NCBI GenBank assembly: GCA_024349765.1
Contig: AP026073.1
Coordinates: 3,844,001 to 3,908,000, forward strand
Direction: 5' to 3'
DNA length: 64,000 nt
Source of the DNA: Streptomyces nigrescens
GTDB lineage: Bacteria; Actinomycetota; Actinomycetes; Streptomycetales; Streptomycetaceae
Positions 8,443 to 17,800 of this stretch are shown here, piece by piece (the stretch's first letter is position 1; every line of letters begins with the position of its first letter). Below the pieces are notes generated by a model. It did no database searches, was not told where the DNA came from, and saw only the letters and a list, made by a program, of their open reading frames with translations. The position numbers were made by a program, and so were the translations under genes.

Positions 8443-9003
8443 CTAGCCTTCCTCCGCGGGTGTCGTGATTCCAAGGTCGACCCGCATGACGTGGCGCATT
8501 CTCCACAAGGCGTCCCAAAGCCTTCTCGTGTCCTCTTGGGCGGCTGCCACGCTCTCTTCCTGTCCGGCGACGCCTCTGTCGAGCCGTTTCAGTAAGCCGT
8601 ACAGATCGCCGAAGCCGCGGTTCACCGTACTGGCCGCAGCCATCACCTCATCGGGCAGCATCATTTGGGCCTCGGCGTGGCGCAAGCGGTGGTCCCGGCG
8701 TGCCCGGTCCAGGTCCAACCGTAATTCCTCGGTCACCTCTCCCGCTTGCAGGGCGTGGAGGAAGTTCGTCACCACGGTGATGTAGTCACGGGCGCCGGCG
8801 TTGAGGGCGGCGTAGCTTGTTCGCCGTGCCTCAAGCTGAGCCTGTCGAGTGGCGTACTCGCGTTCCTGGTCCTTGAGCTGCTTGGCATGCTCCAGATCAC
8901 GTGCCCTGGCCCGGTCAGCACTGCGTTGCGTGAGTAGTGCTGACGCGAGCGTGCCTCCGATGCCCAGAACTGCGACCGCGACTTCGCTGATTGAGCTACC
9001 CAT
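8443..9003 (-). CDS. Membrane-anchored helical protein of unknown function
   Basis: A 186-aa protein. It begins with one transmembrane helix (SEVAVAVLGIGGTLASALLT), and the rest is a long charged helical region rich in Arg, Gln and Ala, consistent with a coiled coil (about residues 25-180). The ATG at 9003 is preceded by a G-rich ribosome binding site (GGGGGGGCGG); a longer in-frame reading up to 9237 lacks coding character. Proteins of this shape are widespread in Streptomyces without known function. Confidence 0.75.
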   Translation of the reverse strand: MGSSISEVAVAVLGIGGTLASALLTQRSADRARARDLEHAKQLKDQEREYATRQAQLEARRTSYAALNAGARDYITVVTNFLHALQAGEVTEELRLDLDRARRDHRLRHAEAQMMLPDEVMAAASTVNRGFGDLYGLLKRLDRGVAGQEESVAAAQEDTRRLWDALWRMRHVMRVDLGITTPAEEG

Positions 9004-9134
9004 GCCGCCCCCCCGGACCCGTTCGGCTTGCGGAGACTGTACTGGGGAGCTGGCGTTCGCCGGAGGGAGCGCAGGTGGATCGGGGCGGCGTCGACGCTCA
9101 TTCCTGAGCACCGGATGGATCGAGGGGAGCCCCG

Positions 9135-9178
9135 CCGGCCTTCGTTCCCACGGTTGAGTCGTGGGACCAGTAGGCCGG
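9135..9178. other. Interrupted hairpin upstream of phospholipase gene
   Basis: Outer arms CCGGCCT/AGGCCGG and inner arms TCCCACG/CGTGGGA form a long stem with an internal loop. It lies in the 330-base gap between two divergent genes. It may be a terminator for an upstream transcript or a leader structure of the phospholipase gene. The rest of the gap holds no gene. Confidence 0.45.
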
Positions 9179-9334
9179 TGGACGCGGTGTCCCGGGTACG
9201 GATCAGGCCAGGCGGGCAGATGACAACTTCCCTTCACCTCGGTCTTGCCCTTCGGTATGGACGGCTACGACGACTACGGGCACCCTGTCGCGCGACGTGC
9301 CACAGAGGCACTCCTGATGACGAGGGCGGGGCGA

Positions 9335-11359
9335 ATGACACCGATCAGCCGAAGAGGTTTCGTGGGGCTGGGCGCTTCTGTGGCCGCGGGCGTGACGCTG
9401 GGCGCCGGCACGCGCACGGCAGACGCGGTCCAGGCCGCAGCGACCGGCACGATCAAGGACGTGGAGCACGTGGTGATCCTCATGCAGGAGAACCGCAGCT
9501 TCGATCACTACTTCGGGCGCTTGAAGGGCGTCCGTGGCTTCGACGACCGCAGCGGCATCCTCCTGAGCGGTGGCCATTCGGTCTTCAACCAGCCGAACGG
9601 CCTGGGCCGGCAATACCCGTGGAAGCTCAGCTCCACCCCGCCGGCGGGAGGCAAGGACAGCGAGACCCTCGCCCAGTGCAACGGCGACCTGCCGCACTCC
9701 TGGTCCTCGCAGCACTCTGCCTGGAACATGGGCCGCCTCGACAACTGGGTCACGGGCGTGGGCAACGTCCGCTCGCTCGGCTACCTGGATCGCTCCGACA
9801 TCCCCTTCCACTACGCGCTCGCCGACAACTACACCATCTGCGACGCCTACTTCTGCTCCACGCTCAGCGCGACCGGCCCCAACCGCACCTACCTGTGGAG
9901 CGGCAAGGTGGACTCGTCCAGCCACGACGGCGGCGACGAGTCGGGCCTGACCTGGCAGACCTACGCCGAGGCGCTGCAGGCTGCCGGGGTGACCTGGAAG
10001 GTCTACCAGAACGCGGCCGACAACTATGGGGACAACGGCTGTGCGTACTTCACGAACTTCGCCAACGCCAAGCCCGGCGAGCCGCTGTACGACCGCGGCA
10101 TGTCCTCGGTGCCGAAGGTGACCGGCTCGACCCCCGACGACATCGCCGCCGCCCTCAAGGCCGACGTGCTCGCCGGCACCCTCCCGCAGGTCTCCTGGAT
10201 CGTCCCCAACCAGGCCTTCTCCGAACACCCCTATGCCCCACCCGGCGATGGCGCCCACTTCGTCAACCTGGTCTACCAGGCCCTCGCGGCGGACGCCGAC
10301 GTCTTCAACTCCACCGTCCTGTTCCTCAACTACGATGAGAACGACGGCTACTTCGACCACGTACCGCCACCGGTGCCACCCGCCGGAACCGACGGCGAGT
10401 ACCTCAACGGGGTCCCGTACGGCTTCGGCTTCCGTGTCCCGATGATCGTCATCTCGCCCTGGACGCGCGGCGGCTGGGTCTCCTCAGAGGTCTTCGAACA
10501 CACCTCGGTGCTCCGCTTCCTGGAGACCTGGACCGCGGCTCTGGGCAAGCCTGCCAACTGCCCCAACATCAGCGCGTGGCGGCGCAAGGTGAGCGGTGAT
10601 CTGACCGGTGTCTTCAACTTCGCCAATCCGGTCCACGGACCCGTCTCGTTCCCCGCGACCAGCGTCATCGGCATCGGTACCTGTGCTCCGCTGCCCAATC
10701 CGGCGCCGACGAACAACGCCCTGCCCAGCCAGGAGCCCGGCACCAGGCCGGCCCGCGCGCTGCCGTACCAGCCCAACGGGTACCTGTCCCGCTTGGAGTT
10801 CGGCTCCTCCGGAAAGATCCTCGCGTGGTGCACGATGGCCAACCAGGGCGACCCGGCAGCACGGGCGGCCCACTTCTCGATCCACCCCAACGCCTATCGG
10901 GACACCACACCCTGGCAGTACACCGTCGATGCCGGGGGTGCGGCGTCCGACTACTTCAACATCGGTTCGGGCTACGGTGACGGCAAGTACGACCTGACGA
11001 TGGTCGGCCCCAACCGCTTCCTGCGCCGCTTCCAGGGCGACGCCACCAAGGCGGGCAAGTCCGCCGAGGTGAGCACCCGTTACGCCGTGGAACCCGGTAC
11101 GGGCAAGCTCGCCCTCTACTTCAAGATGACCAACACCGGCTCGTCCTCCGTCAGGTTCACGATCACCTCCAACCGCTACCGGGGCGACGGCCCCTGGACC
11201 CACACCGTCGCCGCCGGCGCTTCGACGGAGGACTACTTCAATGCCGTCGCGTACCAGAACGGCTGGTACGACTTCACGGTGACCGTCGATTCCGACGCGA
11301 CCTGGTCGCGCCATTTCACCGGGCACGTGGAGACGGGCACGGCCAGCGTCAGCGGCTGA
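9335..11359 (+). CDS. Phospholipase C, phosphocholine type, Tat-exported
   Basis: A secreted phosphoesterase of about 674 aa. The twin-arginine signal (SRRGFVGLGASVAAG) sends it out folded. The catalytic phosphoesterase domain opens with the hallmark HVVILMQENRSFDHYFG and runs to about residue 460. It is followed by two DUF756 beta domains (each with F.I..N.YR...PW.Y/HTV..G....DYFN), as in bacterial phosphocholine-specific phospholipases. It would hydrolyse phosphatidylcholine and possibly sphingomyelin. The ATG at 9335 has GAGGGCGGGG upstream; 9317 is an alternative giving six more residues. Such enzymes are often phosphate-regulated, but I did not find a convincing PHO box. Confidence 0.95.
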   Translation: MTPISRRGFVGLGASVAAGVTLGAGTRTADAVQAAATGTIKDVEHVVILMQENRSFDHYFGRLKGVRGFDDRSGILLSGGHSVFNQPNGLGRQYPWKLSSTPPAGGKDSETLAQCNGDLPHSWSSQHSAWNMGRLDNWVTGVGNVRSLGYLDRSDIPFHYALADNYTICDAYFCSTLSATGPNRTYLWSGKVDSSSHDGGDESGLTWQTYAEALQAAGVTWKVYQNAADNYGDNGCAYFTNFANAKPGEPLYDRGMSSVPKVTGSTPDDIAAALKADVLAGTLPQVSWIVPNQAFSEHPYAPPGDGAHFVNLVYQALAADADVFNSTVLFLNYDENDGYFDHVPPPVPPAGTDGEYLNGVPYGFGFRVPMIVISPWTRGGWVSSEVFEHTSVLRFLETWTAALGKPANCPNISAWRRKVSGDLTGVFNFANPVHGPVSFPATSVIGIGTCAPLPNPAPTNNALPSQEPGTRPARALPYQPNGYLSRLEFGSSGKILAWCTMANQGDPAARAAHFSIHPNAYRDTTPWQYTVDAGGAASDYFNIGSGYGDGKYDLTMVGPNRFLRRFQGDATKAGKSAEVSTRYAVEPGTGKLALYFKMTNTGSSSVRFTITSNRYRGDGPWTHTVAAGASTEDYFNAVAYQNGWYDFTVTVDSDATWSRHFTGHVETGTASVSG

Positions 11360-11882
11360 TCCCGGCGATACAGGTGCGGCGGGGCGCACTTGGGCATGAC
11401 CTTGCTGGCTGCCGCCGATGAGGGCCGGGTGAGGCCTTGTCGGTGGCAGCCAGCACGGAGGAGCCGGCCGTCAGCGGCTGTTCCGGAAGGGCATGCCATG
11501 CCGGGTATGCGGTGCAACCAGCGGCTCACGGTCTGCTGTCCGCAGCCCGCCTCGTGCGCGAGCGCCGGGACCCGCGGACCGGCCCAGCTCAGCTCAGCTC
11601 GACCATCCGCGCCCACACCAAAGGCGAAGAGGTAGCCCCATTTCGCTCATATTCTGTCGAATAGACGTCAATATCGAAACTTTCGAGCACTCATGACTTC
11701 AGGTGCCTAGGATGCCGCTCAACAAACTCTGATCTGGAGCTGCCGCGGGTCGCGTCCACGGACGTGGTGTACAGCATTGCTCAGTGCATTGTGCCGGTGA
11801 TGGTGATCCGGACGGCCGTCTCGGCCCTATGCCGAGCCGCTGGTCCGGTACCCGGTACGCCACATCCCCCAGGGAGGCGGAC
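11360..11882. other. Gap before the Tc locus, with possible IS630-type trace
   Basis: A minus-strand frame near 11500-11580 reads VPALAHEAGCGQQTVSRWLHR, which resembles the N-terminal helix-turn-helix of IS630-family transposases but continues into unrelated sequence. The more AT-rich part at 11640-11730 is the likeliest promoter zone for the Tc operon; TAGGAT at 11708 looks like a -10 box, though no good -35 is visible. Confidence 0.35.
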
Positions 11883-14800
11883 GTGCTCGGTGGAGTTGGA
11901 TCGAACGGGTCCGCACCCGTCGTGGGTGCCACCACGCCGCCGCAGCCCTCCGGCGACACCGGCCCGGGCCTGCGGAACGGGCCGGCGATCTCACTGCCCA
12001 AAGGCGGCGGCGCCATCCGGGGGATCGGGGAGAAGTTCACCGCGAACCTGGTCACCGGCACCGGAGGGCTCTCGGTTCCCCTCGCACTCAGCCCGGGACG
12101 GTCCGGGTTCGGCCCGTCTCTGACGTTGGGTTACGACTCGGCCGCCGGCAACGGTCCGTTCGGGATCGGCTGGGGGACGGGGCTTCCGGCGATCACTCGC
12201 AAGACCGACAAGGGCATCCCGGCCTATGCCGACGACGTCGAGGACACGTTCATCCTGGCCGGCGCGGAAGACCTGGTTCCCGTCCTCGTCGAACGCGACG
12301 GCGAGTGGACCCGGCATCATCAGTCGCGCACGGTGGACGGCGCGGATTACGTGGTGCGCCGATACCGACCGCGCGTGGAAGGCATCCATGCGCGAATCGA
12401 GCGGTGGACCCACGTACATTCCGGCGAAGTCCATTGGCGCTCGATCAGTCGGGACAACGTCACCACTGTCTATGGGCGTGATGCGGCCAGCCGTATCACC
12501 GACCCGGCCGACGCGCGCCGGGTCTTCAGTTGGCTGATCTGTGAAAGTCATGACGATGTCGGCAACGTGATCCGTTACGAGTACAAGGCCGAGGACGACG
12601 CTGGGGTCGATCTCGATGCCGCCTGCGAACGCAACCGCACCACGGCCGGTCGCGCCGCGAACCGGTATCTGAAGCGAATCCACTACGGAAACACGGTTTC
12701 CCGGCTGGTCTCCGATGATTCGGATTACCTGTTCGAGGTCGTGTTCGACTATGGAGAACACGACGAGAGTACGGTCGAGGTCCGGCCCTGGACCTGTCGG
12801 CTGGACCCGTTCTCCTCCTACCGGGCCGGATTCGAGATGCGCGGCTACCGGCTCTGCCGACGGGTGCTGATGTTCCATCATTTCCCGGACGAGCCCGATG
12901 TCGGTCGTGACTGCCTGGTGCGCTCCACCGAGCTGGCCTATCGCGGCGATGCCGAGCGGGGCGGGGTGACGGGCGCGTTTCTGGAGTCGGTGTCACACAG
13001 CGGCTGGCGGCGGCAGGCTTCCGGTGGATATCTCACCAGGTCGTTGCCGCCACTGGAATTCTCCTATTCCAAGGCCGAGATCGACACCGAGATACGCACG
13101 CTCGACGCGGCTGACCTGGCGAACGCGCCGATCGGTGTGGACGGATCGGCCTACCGATGGACGGACCTGGAGGGCGACGGGCTGGCCGGGTTACTCACCG
13201 AGCAGGCCGGGACCTGGTTTTACCAGCCCAACCTCGGCGGTGGCCACCTCGGGCCGATGCGCGTGGTGCGCAGCCACCCGGCCGGCGGCCGGACCGAGCT
13301 GCTGGACCTGGACGGCGACGGACGCCCGGCCGTGGTGGATTTCGGTGGCCCCACACCGGGGTTCACCGAACGGTCCGACCAGGACTGGGAGGTGTTCCGG
13401 CCGTTCCGGTCCCGGCCGAACCTGGCGTGGGACGACCCGAACCTGCGCTTCGTGGACCTCAACGGCGACGGCCGCGCGGACGTGCTCGTCACCGGCGAAC
13501 CGGGCTGGACCTGGTATCGATCGCTGGGCGAGGAGGGATTCGACACCGGCCGCCGGGTCTGGCCGGCAAGGGACGAGGAAGCCGGGCCTCGGCTGGTCTT
13601 CGCCGACCGCTCCTCGTCGATCCACCTGGCGGACCTGTCCGGTGACGGGCTCGCCGATCTGGTCCGGATCCGCAACGGCGAGATCTGCTACTGGCCGAAC
13701 CTGGGATACGGCCGGTTCGGCGCCAAGGTCAGCATGGACAACGCTCCCCGGCTCGACCATCCGGACCAGTTCGACCCGGCCAGGATCCGGCTGGCCGATG
13801 TCGACGGTTCCGGTCCGACGGACCTGATCTACCTGCACCGCGACGGGGTCCGTGTCTACCTGAACCGCTCGGGCAACGCATGGAGTGCTCCGCACCCCCT
13901 GCCCGTGGCCTTTCCCCGGATCGACAACGCGTCCAAGGTCGCCGTGATCGACCTGCTCGGCTCCGGCACCGGCTGTCTGGTGTGGTCCTCGCCACTGCCC
14001 GCCGACTCCGGCCGGCAGCTGCGTTATCTGGACCTGATGCGCGGCGGCAAACCCCATCTGCTGACCGGGGTGCGCAACAACCTGGGTGCCGAAACCCATA
14101 TCCGCTACGCCCCCTCGACCCGCTTCTACGCCGAGGACGCCGCCGCCGGACGCCCCTGGCTGACCCGGTTGCCGTTCGTCGTGCACGTGGTCGAGCGGGT
14201 GGAGACGGTGGACGCGATCGGTCGTCACCGGTTCGTCAGCCGGTACGCGTACCACCATGGCTATTTCGACGGGCCGGAGCGTGAGTTCCGGGGTTTCGGC
14301 ATGGTCGAGCAGACCGATACCGAGGCGTTGGAGGCGTTGGAGGCGTTGGAGGCGTTGGAGGCGTTGGCCGAGGCCGGCGATGTGGACGAGGCCACGTACC
14401 GGCCACCCACGCTCACCCGGACCTGGTTCCACACGGGTGCCTTTCTCCCCGGACAGCGGATCTCACGGCAGTTCGCACGCGAGTACCACAGCGATGACCT
14501 GTTGCTCCCCGACACGGTGCTGCCGGACGGCCTGACCGCCGACGAGGCCCGGCAGGCATGCCGGTCCCTGAAGGGATCGGTGCTGCGAACGGAGGTGTAC
14601 GCGCTCGACGGCAGTGATGCCGAAGGGCGCCCGTACCGTGTCACCGAGCACAACCATCTGATCAGGATGGTGCAACCGGCTGCCCCGCAGGCCGACTCGT
14701 CCGGCATGCGGCACGCGGTGTTCGACGTACACCCCAGGGAGACCCTGACCGGGCACTACGAACGCACCCTTGACCCGCGGATCGGCCATGAACTGACCCT

Positions 14801-17800
14801 CGCCGTCGACGCATACGGCAACGTGCTGCGGTCGGTGACCGTCGGCTACGGCCGTACCCGCCCCTCCCTCGATCTCGATGAGCGGGACGCGGGGCCGCAA
14901 CAGCGCACGCATGTGGTGCTCACCGACCACGACTACACCAACGCCGTCGAGGAACCCGACAGCCACCGGGCACCCCTGCCCTGCCGGAGACGCGCCTTCG
15001 AAGTGCTGGGGCTCCTCCCCAAGACTCCGTCCGGGGGGATCCCCACCGCCGGGGCCCGGTTCACCCACGCGGAGCTGACCCGCGCGCTGGCCGGCATCGA
15101 CCAGACGATTCCCTACCAGGACTGGGACGCGCTGCCGCCGAAACCGACACTCCGGCTCACCGAGCACGTACGCACCCTGTACCGGAGCGACGATCTCTCA
15201 GGGCCGCTGCCCCTCGGCACGCTCCAGTCCCGCGCGCTGCCCTACCAGGAGTACCGGCTGGCCTTCCCCGACGGACTGGTCACCGCGCTGTACGGGGAAC
15301 GGGTCGACGAGCCGATGCTGCGGACCGCCGGATATCTGCGGCACGAGGGTGGATGGTGGATTCCCTCGGCACGGACCGCGTACGCGCCACCGGACACGAG
15401 CGAACTGGACCACGCCGAACGCCACTTCTTCCTGCCCCGCCGGTTCACCGATCCGCTCGGTGAGACCTCGACGGTCTCCTACGACGACTACGACCTGCTC
15501 CTCGTCGACAGCACCGACCAGCTCGGCAACCGCTACACGGTGGGCGAACGCGACGCCGACGGCAGGACCCTCTGCCAGGGCAACGACTACCGCGTGCTGC
15601 GGCCGGCCCTCGTCACCGACCCCAACCGCAACCGGGTCCAGGTGGCCTACGACGCGCATGCCAGGGTCGCCGGGACCGCGACCATGGGCAAGCGCGAGGA
15701 ATCCCTCGGGGACTCGCTGGACGGCTTCGACCCCGACCCGTCACCCGCGCTGGTGGCCCGGTACCTCGCCGATCCGCTCGCGGCTGGACCCGCGTTGCTG
15801 AGGTCGGCGGGGACCAGGTTCTGCTACGACGAGTCGGCATTCCGGCTGCGCGGGGAACCGGCCGTGGTCGCCACCCTCGCCCGGCGCACCCACCAGTCCG
15901 ATCTCGCCCCTGGTGAGCAGAGCGGGATCTCCCACACGATCGCCTACGGCGACGGTTTCGGACGCGAGGTCCAGTCCAAGGTCCAGGCCGAACCCGGGCC
16001 GCTGTCCGAAGGCGGCCCGGTCGTCGAGCCCCGCTGGGCCGGGACCGGATGGACGATCTTCAACAACAAGGGCAACCCGGTCCGTACCTTCGAACCGTTC
16101 TTCACCGAGACCCACGCCTTCGAGTTCGCGGTCATGGCCGGGGTGAGCACGGTGCTTCTCTACGACCCGCTGGAGCGGGTGGTCGGCACCCTGCATCCCG
16201 ACCACACCTATGCGAAAACGGCGTTCGACCCGTGGCGCCAGCGGGTGTGGGACGGCAACGACACCGTGCTGACCGACCCCCGGCAGGATCCGGACATCGG
16301 CGGCCAGGTCCGCCGACTGCTGGCCACGGAGCCCGGGTGGACCACATGGCATGCCGCACGGGCCGACGGCGCCCTCGGCCCCGAGCAGCGGCGCGCCGCC
16401 GAGAAGGCCGCACGCCACGCGGACACCCCCACCGACACCCATCTCGACTCCCTCGCCCGCCCGTTCCGCACCGTGGCGCACAACCGGCACGCCAAGGACG
16501 GGACGCTCGTCGAGGAGCATCTGGTGACCCGGACGACCACGGATGTCGAGGGCAACGTCCGCGAGGTGCGCGACCCGCTCGGCCGCGCCACGATCCGCCA
16601 CGACTACTCGATGGTGGGCATGCAGGTGAGCCGGGCCGGCATCGACTCCGGCACCGGGGCGCTGCTGCCGGACGTGCTCGGCAACCCGCGCTGTACCTGG
16701 AACAGCAGGGGCTTCCGGTTCCGCACCGAGTACGACTCCGGCCACCGTCCGGTACGCGCCTACGTCAGTGGTCCGGGCCTCGCCGGTGAGGCTCTGCACC
16801 AGAAGACCGAATACGGCGAGGATCCGGCCCGCAACCTGCGGACCCGGGTGTTCCGGCGGCACGACGGTTCCGGTGTCAGCACCCACGAGGCCTACGACTT
16901 CCGCGGCAACCTGCTGGAGGCGACGCGCCGCTTCCCGGTGGAATACCGGCGAGCGCCCGACTGGCGGGAGGATGTCGCGCTCGAAGAGGAGGTCTACACC
17001 GGCCGCACCCGTTTCGACGCGCTGGACCGCCCCATCAGCATCACCAGCCCGGACGGCACCATGGTCCGGCCGTACTACAACGAGGCGAACCTCCTGGAGC
17101 GTCTCGTGGTCACGTCCGACGGTACGGACACCGTGCTGGTCGCGGCGGTGGAGTACAACGCCCGCGGGCAGCGCACCCGGATCGACTACGGCAACGGCGC
17201 GCGGACCCGCTACACCTACGACCCGCTGACCTTCCGACTCACCGCGCTGCGGTCCCGCCGTGAGCGGTCGCGTTCCCGCCGCGAGCGCAGGACGGTGCAG
17301 CACCTGACGTACTGCCACGACCCGGTCGGCAACATCGTCTCGATCCGGGACACCGCGCAGCAGAAGACGTTCTTCCGCAACCGGGTCGTCGAGCCCGGCG
17401 CGGACTACACCTACGATGCGGTGTACCGGCTCATCGAGGCGACCGGTCGGGAACACCTCGGCCAGACCGGTCCCGGTGACACCGGTGACGCGCCCAGGGT
17501 CGGACTCGCCCACCCCGGCGACGGTGGAGCGATGGGGCGTTACCTGCAACGGTATGTCTACGACGCGGTCGGCAACATGCTGGCCCTGGAACACCGCGCA
17601 TCCACCGCTCCCGGCTGGACCCGCCGGTTCAGCTACTCCGAGCCCAGTGCGCTGGAACCGGAGGCCACCGGTAACCGGCTGAGCGGTGCGGGCGACGGCG
17701 ACTTCGCGTACGACGCAAGGGGGAACACCACCGCGATGCCCGGCCTGCCGGTGCTGCGCTGGGATCCCGAGGACCAGCTGGAGGCCACCGCCCGGCAGGT

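Noticed and set aside
9180-9334. PHO boxes before the phospholipase gene
   Set aside because: Only one CTTCACC-like heptamer is visible, without the required 11-base direct repeats.
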